A stretch of DNA of 64,000 nt from Anodontia alba (taxonomy: Eukaryota > Mollusca > Bivalvia > Lucinida > Lucinidae). This document shows positions 50,920 through 61,894 of this stretch, piece by piece. Both the position numbers and the translations under genes were made by a program. The notes under the pieces are model-generated. The model was not told where the DNA came from. It was given only the letters and a program-made list of their open reading frames with translations, and made no database searches. The stretch covers positions 10,436,550 through 10,500,549 of the forward strand of contig OZ024821.1 in the NCBI GenBank assembly GCA_964016985.1, in the 5' to 3' direction. Positions within the stretch are counted from its first letter, which is position 1. Every line of letters begins with the position of its first letter.

Positions 50920-52363
50920 TAGCCCACCTGTACTCAGGATGAGCTATAGTGATCACTTCTTGTCCAACGTCTGTGCGTCTGAGCGTCTGTCCGTCCATTA
51001 ACATTTTCAAATGACTTCTCCTCTGAAGCCGCTGAGCCAATTTTGCTCAAATTTCATATGGAGCCTCCTTAGGTTGGGGGAACAAAAGGTTGCTAAAATG
51101 GTTGCAGTCCGTTGATCAAGATGGCCGCCATGCCCATATATTTTAAAAACCTCTAAACATCTTCTTCTCCAGAAACAAGGATGCCTTGGGGCTGAATATT
51201 TGCACAAATCATTGGGGATGGGAGATCTAACACAGTTGCTAAAATAATGGCCATACATAGACATTTGAACTTTTTACGGCGAGGTCAAGTTTGCTTCCCT
51301 ATGCATTTGTATGGGCACCATACATTTGTATGGGAAAAATGTAAATGACCTCCTCTGAAGCCTCTGGGCTAATGTTGCTCAAATTTCATTTGGAGCCTTC
51401 TTGGGGCAGGGGAATGAAAGATTACTAAAATGGTCATGGTCCATTGACCAGGATGGCCGCATGCCCATTATGGTAAAAACATTTAAAAATCTACTCCAAA
51501 ACGGAGGATGCCTTCAGGCTGAATCTTTGCACAAATCATCCGGGATGGGAGGTCTACCAAAGTTGCTAAAATGATGGTCGTATATTGACATTTGACCTTT
51601 TTACAGCGAGGTCAAGTTTGCTTCTGTATGCATTTGTATGGGCCCCATACATTTGTATGGAGATCTACCAAAATTGATAAAATGATGGTCCTATGTTGAT
51701 GTTTGACCTTTTTATAGCAAGAATTCATATTTTGAACATCTTCTCTATAATCCAGTTGAATCAAAACTTGATGATGAGCATTAGGACACCTAGTAGACAC
51801 AAAATAGCTAAATGAGCCGATAGAAAATCCAAAATGGCCGCCACAGCAGCCATCTTGAAAATCAATTTTCGACATCTCTTCCCAAACCTTTGGTCGCTTT
51901 GAGTAGAAACTTGCTCTGTAGCTGATGTTGCTGAACAAAATGGCGACCAGAGCTAAAAATAGAAAAAGACATCTCCACCACAGCCAGTGTCCTGTCTTCA
52001 AAGTAATTTCACGGAAATGTTTGTCATATGGTCCTTTACCAAAATTGCTAAAATAGTTCCTCTCAGCTGAACAAAATGGCTGACAGAGCTAAAAATAGAG
52101 AAACAAAAACATTAAACAACATCTCCTTGGCCAGTGGCCTGATTTCAAAATAATTTCACAGAAATGTTCCTCTTATCTCCCCTTTTTTTTGACTTATGGC
52201 CCTTTGAAAGTATTAGTATTTTTACCTTTTAAGCAAGATATCTCAAAAACTGTTAAAGCCATTGGTCTGAAACTTGACAGACTGATAGGGAATGATGAGT
52301 AAATGATCTGATAAACTTACAACAGTTAACTCAGATGAGCGTTGTGGCCCATGGGCCTCTTGT
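50920..52363 (+). mobile_element. Second bivalve tandem-repeat element
   Basis: AGCCCACCTGTACTCAGGAT at the left and CTCAGATGAGCGTTGTGGCC plus CATGGGCCTCTTG at the right mirror the ends of 44217-46656. The interior has two ~330-bp units (TTTTGCTCAAATTTCATATG, CATTTGTATGGG) and AAAATGGCCGCC motifs. No coding capacity is visible. Confidence 0.8.
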
Positions 52364-52805
52364 ATTCATGTTTCTGTCCTGAGGTATCTGGTATTAACCC
52401 TCTCATTCCTGAATTAATAAAGTGGACTCTTCCTCCTTGAATTTGAGCCATTTCATCTGGATCTACATTGTTTGCACAGGTATCTGTATTGGTCGGCAGG
52501 GCTACAAGGGTTATGGGAAAGTACTATACACTCTGCCTTTTGTACAATACTTTTCAATAATATTATTAACCGTTGTCCTGCTGAACCTGGATATGTCCTG
52601 TCTTTGCAAACAGTGTAGATCCAGATCAGTTGGCTTCTTCAGAAGCCAACTGATCTGGATCTGCACTGTTTGCCATTAAGTATGTGACTTTATATCAACT
52701 GTCACGTAAACGGACGAGCGTTGGGCTGGTGAAGGTGGATTAAACGTTGTCACAAGCAATCAGAGGGATAAACATGATACCTTATAAATAAAAACAAATA
52801 TGTAT

Positions 52806-53019
52806 TTAACCCTTGTCCTGCTGAATAAATTAAGATGCCACACCCACTTCTAATTTTCAGCCAATCATATTACTTGATCTGGAGTGTTGCTATAAATTCA
52901 CATACTTAATGGCAAACAGTGCAGATCCAGATCAGTTGGCTTCTTCAGAAGCCAACTGATCTGGATCTACACTGTTTGCAAAAGCAGGATATATCCGGGT
53001 TTAGCAGGACAAGGGTTAA
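52806..53019. mobile_element. CCCTTGTCCTGCTGAA MITE inside the solo LTR
   Basis: TTAACCCTTGTCCTGCTGAA ... TAGCAGGACAAGGGTTAA. Perfect core at 52912-52980. It contains ATCATATTACTTGATCTGGA. TTAA is present at both ends. Confidence 0.94.
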
Positions 53020-53944
53020 AAAGATAAAAAAAAAAACAAAAAAACTATAAAGTAATTTTCAAAATTTCATCGGAAGTTGTATGTCCCAGATATTCCTTGT
53101 TCACTAGCATCTTTGTAAATTACAATATACTTGGATTGAAATGGGGGAAACTGAATGTGTCTTGATTAGTGAATTCATCTCTCTGGTATGTAGTACTGGT
53201 ACAGTAGGGAGCTAAGCCGGGAAGTACATCTTGAAATACATTGGGTACCATTCTGAACTTTAAGGAATTCTACTTGTATAGTCCCCAAATCATACAGATG
53301 CCGCTATATACCACTGGGACGCTGTTAATGACATATAATATTGTACATATACTCAACACAGGCAGATACACAGTCAGGACATATCTGACTAACACATCTA
53401 TTATGATGTTTCTTAAATCAGAGGAATGGCATCTCGACGATTACACATTCTTACAGGAAGAATCCATATGTCTTCTACTGTAAGAATCCGTTAGAATGCT
53501 AAAGGCTACAATAAATTATAGCTGCCATTACACCACGATGATTACACGATAACACATCGTCCCCATGTAATCATTGGGTACAATATTAACATGCCATCAT
53601 CATAGCCTCAAAAATGACTCCTTGTTGCTTGAGCCATTTCACATTATAAAACTCGAGAAAACAGACTTGCATATACAATAGTAACTCTGTATTGTGTCTA
53701 AGGTAATTATCACATGTGTAATTGACAAAGTGTTTTGTAAAGTATTACAAATACAAGTGTGTTTCTGTGTACTGAATGTATGTGCAGTTAACATAATGCC
53801 CAACTGTGTTGTACATTCAAGCGCATATGTCTGGTAATCATGAACATTAAAATTGTGTACATGTCAGAACAGAATATGTTATGTTAGAATATGCTACCAT
53901 TGCTCTGATCCATTTATCTCTCTACTCATGTAAGAATATAAACA

Positions 53945-54235
53945 TCTGCATTCTGATCTGGGTCTACAGAACCGATCAGGCTCACCTAGCTGACCAGGAT
54001 CTATAGAATCAACCAATTTAATTTCCATATCTGGTTAGGGTCTGTACACCCAACACGGCTTATTCGTCTGATCAGGGTCTACACACAAAACCAGAGTGTA
54101 CACATCTGATCAGGATCTACATATATGGGTTGCAGTCTGCACACTTGATCAGGGTCTACATGGCTTGCACACCTGATCAAGGTCTACGGATTTGAACATG
54201 TTTCACTATCTGATTAAAATCTACACATCATGCCA
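53945..54235 (+). repeat. Tandem CTGATCAGGGTCTACA motifs within the LTR
   Basis: About nine imperfect copies of (T)CTGATC(A)GGGTCTACA, separated by 15-25 bp, for example TTGATCAGGGTCTACATGGC and CTGATCAAGGTCTACGGATT. The motif resembles half of the core palindrome (GACCCAGATCAG reversed), but the blocks are not palindromic. Confidence 0.7.
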
Positions 54236-55124
54236 GGGCTAGTAAGTACGAACGATATATGAATCGCAACATAGTAGATATTTAAAAGCAATAAATTTAG
54301 CTACGCAAATCTCAGCTGTGGTAAAGATGAGCAAGAATATTGCAAGAATAAAATTAAATAAATTATCAACTTACCATGATCAGATCCCCGAAATACAGCA
54401 CAACATAATGTCTAGAATGAAAATATTGTAGTGTGTACAGCTCTACTGAACCGGGAGACCTTTATAGTAATGTCATACGTTTTGATACACGCGTCCACAA
54501 GAAATCCATGATTGTCAAGATCTAAAAATAACATTCACAAGAAACCCGTGATGTTCAAGATTTAAAATAACCCGTTTGATTATCTGAACGGTGCAAAATC
54601 TTACACAGCCACTGCTCAGAATATGTACAAAACACATTTTTCTCTCGGAATGCTACAAGACTACAAAATTATGAAAGAAAATTGTCTCCTCATTCAAAAG
54701 ATAGCCTTGAGACAAAAATCAATCCCAGAACAGTGAAGATACATGTATTGATCACCGAACCTAGGTTCACTCGGAATATACAATGTTCTGATAACCATTC
54801 AAAATATAGAAGTAAATAATCAAATACGCCCTCACCATACATATCTCGTGATTACCGTAATACCGTAACTTGAAAGCTGAAGTGTACCTACTCTCTTAAC
54901 AAGTAAAAAAGTCATCATAATCAGCACTTCAGTTACAAATGCATATAATCTAACTTGGTTAATAAAAATCAAAACAAACTTCTTTTAATGCTATGTACAT
55001 ATAAAAATATATTCAAGATAAAACAGGGACGTGACATCAACAACCTGGATCAAGTAATCTGATTGGCTGAAAATTAGAAATGGGAATGGCATCTTAATTT
55101 ATTCAGCAGGACAAGGGTTAAAAT

Positions 55125-55480
55125 AAATAATAATTTTGACAGAGAAAAGTTCTTTTGCCAAGCAACATTTGATGGGCCCCTTTGTGTTCTTTATAGTAAG
55201 ATACGTCAGAGCTTATCATACTTGCAAACATGCTGTGTGAAGCAAGCTCATTTTAACCTATAAATTTGTTGTTTTTTTTATTACAGTATGTATGTATACT
55301 CTTTATACTAAGATTTTCAAAACATTACAAGTTTCGATGACTGTTGTTGTCATTTCTTTTTTTTTTTTTTTTTACATTTTACTGGTAACATTTATTCAAA
55401 ATTCACAGCTGCAAAACAGCATAGGTCCAAATTAGATGATTTGTTTTGACGTAGCTCTAGAAGGTTTTTTTCAACCATCA
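55125..55480. other. Non-coding stretch
   Basis: Contains a poly-T run at 55358-55373 and no supported feature. Confidence 0.4.
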
Positions 55481-55481
55481 C

Positions 55482-55760
55482 AAAAACATGCCTATATAAT
55501 TTTGACCCCCTTAAACCCCTCTTTTATGTAGTAAAACAGGTTTACAGGGGGTGGGGGGTGGTATACATTATTTTTTCTTTTCTGCTAAAAAACATAGATT
55601 GTGTGTACTCATTAGAACCGCCTCATTGAGGCAGTTCTAACAAGTACCCACAGTCTATGTTTTGAGCAGAAATATGAAAAATATCAGATTTTTTTTTTTG
55701 AAATTTTTCATTTTTGGTGGTAAAATTTTCAGTATATTTGAATAGGCATGTTTTCGTAAT
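55482..55760. mobile_element. ACGAAAACATGCCTATATAA MITE
   Basis: ACAAAAACATGCCTATATAA pairs with TTGAATAGGCATGTTTTCGT. The palindrome includes ACATAGATTGTGTGTACTCA and AGTACCCACAGTCTATGTTT. It is close in sequence to the copy at 33893-34172. Confidence 0.88.
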
Positions 55761-56219
55761 GTAAATATATGAAATGTGGTGAACAATCTACCAAGTGTAT
55801 CCAGTCCCCTAACAATAAGAAGTCTGAAAAGGTTCAAATTATAAAGGCACCAGGCAGCCTTACCATTGTGCTGGGGTGGGGAGTGACATGTGTTATCTGA
55901 ATTATTCATGTTCTATTTTGTTTGCTGATTAAGTTCTGGGAAATTTAATTGTTGCAGTTATGAAGACCGACAATTATTACTGTGCTATTGCTCTACCATG
56001 GCAGTGCTATTGTGCTAATTTGGGAAAGACAAATAAGCTGTCTTCCTGAGGGAGGAATTGTCTCCAAAAAATCCTTCTTTAGCAAAATTGCTTGTTTCCT
56101 CATTTCCCTTACATTGGAAATTCAGTTATTTGCTCATGCTGTTTACTGTCCAGGGAACCAATTAAAGTCATTATATTAAAATGATTTCACATTTGGAAAG
56201 ACAAGAGTTAAAAAACAAA

Positions 56220-56460
56220 ATGCCGTAACACTTAAAACGCCACGAAAACCTGCATCTGAAAATGTTGTCTGTTTATGTCCTCTGCTGAATATTCTTGCAA
56301 ACTTTTCAAACCTATTTTTGCATACAGGCAAACAGTGTGGAGCCTGATCAGACTGCTCCTAGAGGAGCAGTCTGATATGGGTCCACACTATTTGCAAAAA
56401 CGACTTAAAATCACAAGCAGATGACAAAGCAGACGACAATTGTTGTGTTTAAGGGTTAAA
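56220..56460. mobile_element. TTAA-type core MITE
   Basis: CACTTAAAACGCCACGAAAA and CCTGCATCTGAAAATGTTGT at the left; core at 56328-56396 (axis CTCCTAGAGGAG); GACGACAATTGTTGTGTTTA and AGGGTTAA at the right. Confidence 0.82.
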
Positions 56461-56530
56461 GCACCATTCAAAAGTATAGCTGACATTTTGATTTTTGATT
56501 TTGCAGAGAACTAAGGTCGTAAATTTCATG

Positions 56531-56830
56531 TGTTTTGTTTGTTTGTGTTGAGGTTTTACAACCCAGTCAGCCTATTGGTCGAGCACGGTCAGTTTACCTA
56601 ACCATTTACTGGGCAAGCTTGATCCTGCAGCAGTTAATCAGTATTTGCGCACATTCCTCACCAGAATCTGACAAAAGCCCTTCTTTATTCAGCTGAAGGG
56701 AGAGAATGACCGTAGAAAATATTTCATGATCAATCTTGGCGAATGAATGTTGCCGAGTCTGCTGGAGTAGAAGCCGTAACCTCCTGATCACCAGTCGTAG
56801 GAGCATCCAACTCAGCCACCAAGGCCAGCA
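56531..56830 (-). mobile_element. tRNA-derived SINE, near full length
   Basis: On the minus strand the head contains TGGCTGAGTTGG (complement of 56807-56818), a good RNA polymerase III A box, and GGTTACGGCTTCTACTCC (complement of 56764-56781), a degenerate B box, about 30 bp apart. The body has GGTCATTCTCTCCCTTCAGC and GGTTAGGTAAACTGACCGTG. The tail is GTTGTAAAACCTCAACACAA plus (ACAA)n. The same family occurs at 17883 and 59685. Confidence 0.85.
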
Positions 56831-57402
56831 TGTGAATGGTGGTGTCTGCACAGCAGACCCATCACATGAAAACTATAGCCTTATTTTCTTGCAAAAATAA
56901 TTATAAAATGTATTCTAGCATGCCCTCCTCTGCTGTTATGATTGGCACTTTAAGAACTAACTAGTCAGCTATTTTTATTGGTGGTAATGGTGATCTGGGA
57001 TTTTACGGCCTTGTAAACAGTAATTCAGTCATATTGAATTGGCAGTATGTCTTTATACTGGCATTTGTACAGTGTTTAAAAGTAACAAGTCAGTTAGATC
57101 AAATGTCAACAGTGAAATGTGGGAAATGAAACTGGTGTAATATCGTAAAGTGACCCCACATGGTGAAATAACCCCTGGTACTGGAGTGAAAAACAAGAAT
57201 TGGGTGGGTGGGGTATGGTGATGCCAGGGTATCAGAATAGGCACAGAGATGCCATATAGCTTTGAAATTAACACAGATACTTGTAGAAATATAATAATCT
57301 ATTTGAAATATATAAGTTTTTGCTGACTCTTAATGATGAAAAAAAAACAACATGCATTCTTAGTACCGCTGTCTTTCACCAAGCACTCATCCTTTTTAGA
57401 CT

Positions 57403-57767
57403 TACCATATTCTACCTAATTACTGCACATGCTCCTATAAGCACACAGTCAAGCAGTTAGTAGTCTTTAGATTACAGCCAGTGTACTTTTAGCTGCTTCT
57501 TTATAAAAACATATGTTGTTGGTACTCATTTGAATTGCCTTGACTTGCCTCGACAAGTCGAGGCAGTTCAAATGAATACCAACAACATATACTTTTATAA
57601 AGAAAGTCAGAAAAATATTGCTTACGTGTCATCAAATAAGCCCCTCATGAAGTTCTCTGCTGATGTTTCTTTAAATTGTACCCGTATTAGGAGAGTTTAC
57701 TACAAGTTTTTCTAGTTATGTTTGAAAAACCTAAGCGCACAGTGCGCTAATTAGGTCAAATATGGTA
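57403..57767. mobile_element. TATTCGACCTAATTACC MITE
   Basis: TACCATATTCTACCTAATTA pairs with TAATTAGGTCAAATATGGTA. Subterminal TATAAGCACACAG / CTAAGCGCACAGTGCGC. The central palindrome includes ACATATGTTGTTGGTACTCA and CTTGCCTCGACAAGTCGAGG. Confidence 0.9.
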
Positions 57768-57844
57768 AATACTGAGTATATAGATAATGAGCTTGGTGTA
57801 CCAGTAAATGGTGAAATTTCTACATCCTTCGCATGTTTTGATAT

Positions 57845-58162
57845 TACCGTATTCGACCTAATTACCGCACTTGCTCTTATAAGCGCACAGTAAAGCAATT
57901 AAGAAGCCTTTAGATTACAGTTAGTTTACTTTTATCTACTCCTTTATAAAAACATATGTTGTGGGAACTCATTTGAAGTGCCCACAACATATGTTTTTAT
58001 AAAGAAAATCAGAAAATAATATTGCAAAAGCATCATTTAATACGCTCCTCATTAAGTCCTCTGCTGATCTTTCTTTTTAGGTTGATATTTTACTACAAAA
58101 AGTTTGTGTAGTAATTTTGAAAAATGTAAGCGCACAGTGTGGTAATTAGGTCGAATACGGTA
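57845..58162. mobile_element. TATTCGACCTAATTACC MITE with perfect 22-bp ends
   Basis: TACCGTATTCGACCTAATTA(CC) at 57845-57866 is the exact complement of 58141-58162. The central palindrome (ACATATGTTGTGGGAACTCA / GCCCACAACATATGT) is shortened. It lies only 77 bp from the preceding copy in the same orientation. Confidence 0.94.
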
Positions 58163-58254
58163 ATACCTAACACGTAATTGGAGGTTGCTGTGCGCAAGGC
58201 CACCCAACCCACTGCCCATTTTGGATTGTTTTTGTTGCTTTTTTTCCCCCATTA

Positions 58255-58700
58255 CATATGTTTAAACACTTTCATGCTGAATTTAAAATTTTAGTAGACA
58301 AACTTTTAGATTATAGTTTGTTTGTTTTTTGTCAGAAAATAGAAAATAAGGCTCTGCATTTCATATTAACCATCTCCATGGGAGATAGTTCACATGCAGT
58401 GAGGAGACAGTTTGCTGGGAAGAATAAGAAAAGGGTGTTTTGTTCAGTTATCATCTGCTACAGTCTCCTAAAGCCTGTGCAGTAGTAAGGCTTAGCACTA
58501 TGGGTAAAATTTTCTGACAGCAGACGACATATTGAAATAGTTTTCTTATTTTCCCCTGAAAACAGGTTTTGACATTTCATACAAATTTTGTCCATTGGTG
58601 ACACTTTGCATGAAATGTCAAATCATGTTTCTGGGAAAATTAAAAAAAAATATCATAAGTTTGTCGTCTGCTGAATTTGCCCAGATAGTGGTAAAGTTAA
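58255..58700. repeat. Two diverged hairpin MITEs
   Basis: 58262-58490: ACACTTTCATGCTGAATTTA, GAGATAGTTCACATGCAGTG. 58490-58700: TTAGCACTATGGGTAAAATT, GTTTTGACATTTCATACAAA / TTTGCATGAAATGTCAAATC arms, and GCTGAATTTGCCCAGATAGT with AAAGTTAA. They belong with 47825-48025. Confidence 0.65.
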
Positions 58701-58764
58701 TATTCAGAGTGTGTGTGTATCTGTACATTTGAACCAGATGATTTTACATGTCTTTGTTCATCTT

Positions 58765-58915
58765 AAAACTCAACTCCAGATAATGCAATTTTTCCAACGG
58801 AAGACTTGATATTTCTCTTACTTCTGATGAGTACCCACAATATATGTTTTCATGGAGAAATAAGAGAAATATTTGGTGTGGTGGATACACCCATTTATCG
58901 GGAGCTATGTACAAA
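58765..58915. repeat. Partial AGCTCCAGATAAG hairpin MITE
   Basis: CAACTCCAGATAATGCAATT at the left, GAGTACCCACAATATATGTT in the middle, and CATTTATCGGGAGCTATGTA at the right. The left arm of the palindrome is deleted. Confidence 0.7.
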
Positions 58916-58999
58916 ATGTGATATCCAAGTCTAATTTGTATAACAGGATATGTTCTTAATTTTCTGTTGTTCTTGTTTCTTCGGTCCATATAGACCTTT

Positions 59000-59680
59000 T
59001 TAATGTTATTGTTTTCATCCGGGCTACTGACCAAGTGATTACAATGTTATGTCACCAGACCAAAAATTGTGGATGGCAAAAACATTTTTGGTTCCATTGA
59101 TACCAATTGATTCAAGCCAAATTTTACTTGGAAAATAAATCACTTTTGGTTAATATTTATTCGTAAATTTTATCTAGTATTTTAAAATATATCTTTAAGA
59201 AGCAATCCGACTGTTTTTCCTAAGACAAATACAACTGTTTCAATATTTTTTTGATTCCAGCAGGCACACGCGCAACCGTAATATTGCTTTATGGTGACCA
59301 TTTTCACACCTAGATTTAGCTACTGAAAAGCCAAAATATATGTTAATATTTGTGGTTATGATATTTAAATGATCACTCGATGAGGATCTCTTTTGAAAAG
59401 AAACTTTTGATGAATGAAACTGCTGTATTTTTCTGAATAAACATCAGCAATTATACTGTCAGGTAAATGTAAACAATTTTCTGCCATCCAATAGGAATGA
59501 GGCTATAACCTACTCTGCGTTAAAGACCGAGAGGTTTTGAATGATGTTTATTGTGTGACCTAGTGTTTAAAAAGATCTATATAAAGACTCTTCCTACTCT
59601 TAACTACTACTGGCAATTGTACTCTGATATTGGCCCCTCATACCACAGTGAACACATATACTCATAATATACCTGTTTTA
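59000..59680. other. Non-coding stretch
   Basis: AT-rich sequence with no recognised repeat end or coding frame. Confidence 0.4.
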
Positions 59681-59684
59681 TTGA

Positions 59685-59962
59685 TGCTTGTCTGACTGGT
59701 GATCATGAGGTGCGTGTTTGAGCCCGCCAGGTCGGCAACATTCTTTCCTGGAGATTGATCATGAAATATTTTCTAAGGTCATTCTCTCCCTTCCGCTGAT
59801 TCAAGAAGGGCAATTGTCAGTTTCTTGCGAAAGAATGTGCACAATACTGGTTAACTGCTTAGAAGACTAAGAATGCCCATTAAAAGTGTGGTTAGGTAAA
59901 CTGACCACACTCGACATGACCTCATTGAGTTGACTGGACCGTAAAAGCCCAACACAAAAACC
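59685..59962 (+). mobile_element. tRNA-derived SINE
   Basis: The head has GGTGCGTGTTTGAGCCCGCC, a B-box-like segment. The body has GGTCATTCTCTCCCTTCCGC, then CGAAAGAATGTGCACAATAC, GTAAACTGACCACACTCGAC, and GACCGTAAAAGCCCAACACA. It aligns along its length with the complement of 56531-56830. Confidence 0.82.
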
Positions 59963-60335
59963 CCTTCTTTATTGTTGCATCTGCTTAAACAAGCAGGTGT
60001 GATATAGGCATCTGGTTGTCCATCCATTCGTCAACATTTGCAAGCACTTTTGCATTCTAGTCTGTTTCTGAACAACAATTACACCTATAATCTTATCTGG
60101 CATACACTTTCTTCCAAGCAAAGCGTCAAAGAATGTAGCATATTTTATGACCACAACCTGCTGCAGTTGTGATTAGCACATTAAGGATTAATTATATGCA
60201 TGAAAATAACAGAAGAGGACCACACCCTGCACATCCATCCACCTCGAAGAATTTTGTTGACATCATTTAAGCTGTTTGGTGGATCAGGTTTTTTTCCCCA
60301 CAAAATGTCTGCTTAGTCATTAAATCACTAATCAC

Positions 60336-60497
60336 AACTGCGGCAGGCAATATTTTGATTTTCTTTAGAATTCTTCATAGAAAATAATGCTTGGCATTTC
60401 ATGTGAATTGTCACATGAAATGTCATTTTATTTTCTCTGAAGAAAATGATTTTAAAAAATTAGAATGTCATCTGCTGCAAAGCGGTTTAAGACTTAA
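60336..60497. mobile_element. GCGCCAAGC-type hairpin MITE, decayed
   Basis: CTAATCACAACTGCGGCAGG at the left; arms GCTTGGCATTTCATGTGAAT / TCACATGAAATGTCATTTTA; CATCTGCTGCAAAGCGG and TTTAAGACTTAA at the right. Confidence 0.7.
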
Positions 60498-60724
60498 AAC
60501 AGGGCTTTTTTCTGCCAGGCTCGGCTAATTTCCTCATAAGAAATCACAAACATTCAGAGGCTATTTATTATTTCAAAATAAGAAATTTAAAGTTATAAAC
60601 ACTACACTAATACAGAAGGGTATATAGATGGCATAATGCTGCAAAATTGAGACCATGATTTCGGAAAAACTAACAATTTTCCATATATGAACCAACAACA
60701 CCCAAGTCAGTCTACTATCTACAT

Positions 60725-60905
60725 TCTGTGTACCATTGTTACCCTAAGTATTCAGACAGAAGGCTTGAGCTAACAGTGTAGACCTAGATCAGATGCTGCA
60801 AACTGCTACACTGTTTGCTACTCATCCAGAAGGCTTTTTAGAAACACTAGCAGGTAGCAAACCCAAAAACATAATTGTATTTCCTCCAAATATTTAGACA
60901 CAGTA
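60725..60905. mobile_element. Core-palindrome MITE, TTACCCTAAGTATTC type
   Basis: GTTACCCTAAGTATTCAGAC at the left; shortened core at 60770-60824 (AACAGTGTAGACCTAGATCA, CTACACTGTTTGC); a fading right end near ATATTTAGACACAGTAAC. Confidence 0.65.
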
Positions 60906-60939
60906 ACTCTTTACCATGCTTGTCTAACTGAGATTGATC

Positions 60940-61054
60940 TGCACTGTTTATCAATAAATATGAGAATTTCAAAAATCTGGATCAAGTAATCTGATTGGCT
61001 GGAAATTAGACGTGGGCGTGGCATCTTAATTTATTCAGCATGACAAGGGTTAAG
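60940..61054. repeat. Truncated CCCTTGTCCTGCTGAA MITE
   Basis: CTGGATCAAGTAATCTGATT and TTCAGCATGACAAGGGTTAA are the right-hand half of the family; the left half is missing. Confidence 0.8.
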
Positions 61055-61089
61055 GTAAATATGGATAGTTTGTTCAGGGATTCACAGTA

Positions 61090-61225
61090 TTTGTGTCTGC
61101 TGTGCCACAGACAAACAGCAAAGATCCAGACCACAGACAAACAGCAAAGATCTGTGATCTGGATTTTTTTTCTTTGGATTTATTTTTTCTTTTATTTTTT
61201 TTTTTTTTTTTTTTTTTTTTGCCAT
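61090..61225 (+). repeat. Short direct duplication and poly-T run
   Basis: CCACAGACAAACAGCAAAGA occurs twice in tandem (about 61106-61150). A ~27-bp T run follows at 61195-61221. Confidence 0.85.
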
Positions 61226-61405
61226 ATACAAGGGTATTACTTTATTGATAAGGCCTAACTATTTCAACCCAAAGAAAAAGAATATTTTACTATATTTTTG
61301 TGAAGAAATTAAGAAAATATCTGGAGATACTCTTACCTGGAGGTATGTACACTGCAAAATCTATGTTTTGTAAGAATAGCAGTGAATACTCAAGCCAAGA
61401 CTGAA

Positions 61406-61621
61406 TTAACCATTTAAGCGCCAAACAAAATTTGCAGCAGACTACATTCTAAAAAAAAAAAATTTCTTAGAAAATAAACCTCAAAATTTCATGTGAATCC
61501 TCTGCTTGGCAGACAATTCACATGAAATGTCAAGACTTATTCTCTAAGAAAAAATAAAAATAAAAAAATAAATTTAAAAGTGTCATCTGCTGCAGTTGTG
61601 ATTGGTGCTTTTAAGGATTAA
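61406..61621. mobile_element. TTAA-inserted GCGCCAAAC hairpin MITE
   Basis: TTAACCATTTAAGCGCCAAA and GTGATTGGTGCTTTTAAGGATTAA form the ends (short pieces shown: ATTGGTGCTTTTAAGGATTA). Arms TCAAAATTTCATGTGAATCC / ATTCACATGAAATGTCAAGA. Same family as 30231-30432. Confidence 0.85.
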
Positions 61622-61774
61622 ATGGCACTCTGGATTGTCCATGTTCATATATGGTGAAAATGTTTCACCAAATTAGGCCTCATTTGCAGATTCTAAAATT
61701 GGTACAAAAGGCAGTTTGCAATCAGACTGCACAGAAGTACAGACACTGATAAAAGTCTACACTATTACTAAACA

Positions 61775-61890
61775 ACAAACTTCACTGTATTCAAACTTAT
61801 TACTGCACTGTGCGCTTTTCAAAAATACTGCAAAACTGTGTACTAAAATATCCACCTAATAAGAGGACACTTAAAAGAAAGATGAGAGGA
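61775..61890. repeat. Remnant of a TATTCGACCTAATTACC MITE
   Basis: CACTGTATTCAAACTTATTA and CTGCACTGTGCGCTTTTCAA match the end region of the family at 57845, but the partner end is missing. Confidence 0.55.
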
Positions 61891-61894
61891 GTAC

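Larger units (their letters stand above)
52700..55036. mobile_element. Probable solo LTR (2337 bp) with 5-bp target duplication
   Basis: The insert starts TGTCACGT and ends ACGTGACA, a TG...CA structure with an 8-bp inverted repeat. TCAAC at 52695-52699 and 55037-55041 is the 5-bp duplication typical of LTR retrotransposon integrase. No gag or pol frame and no second internal copy of the end were seen, so a solo LTR is the best reading. Around 53945-54235 it carries tandem CTGATCAGGGTCTACA motifs. It also contains a nested MITE at 52806-53019. Confidence 0.8.
52566..55121. mobile_element. CCCTTGTCCTGCTGAA MITE split by a 2.3-kb LTR-like insertion
   Basis: The left part (52566-52699) runs from TTAACCGTTGTCCTGCTGAA through the core at 52606-52672 to ACTTTATATCAAC. 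The right part (55037-55121) resumes TCAACAACCTGGATCAAGTA and ends TTCAGCAGGACAAGGGTTAA. Joining the two, minus one TCAAC, matches uninterrupted copies such as 40559-40778. Confidence 0.93.

Noticed and set aside
51612..52001. 129-codon minus ORF
   Set aside because: Lies across the tandem units of the bivalve element at 50920-52363; no domain.
52700..55036. Full LTR retrotransposon or DNA transposon instead of a solo LTR
   Set aside because: No gag/pol frames and no second copy of the TGTCACGT end inside were found; the 5-bp duplication and TG..CA ends fit an LTR better than a DNA element, but this rests on visual search only.
56764..56826. Functional tRNA gene
   Set aside because: A-box and B-box-like motifs are present but the B box is degenerate, no cloverleaf is apparent, and the sequence continues into a SINE body and tail.
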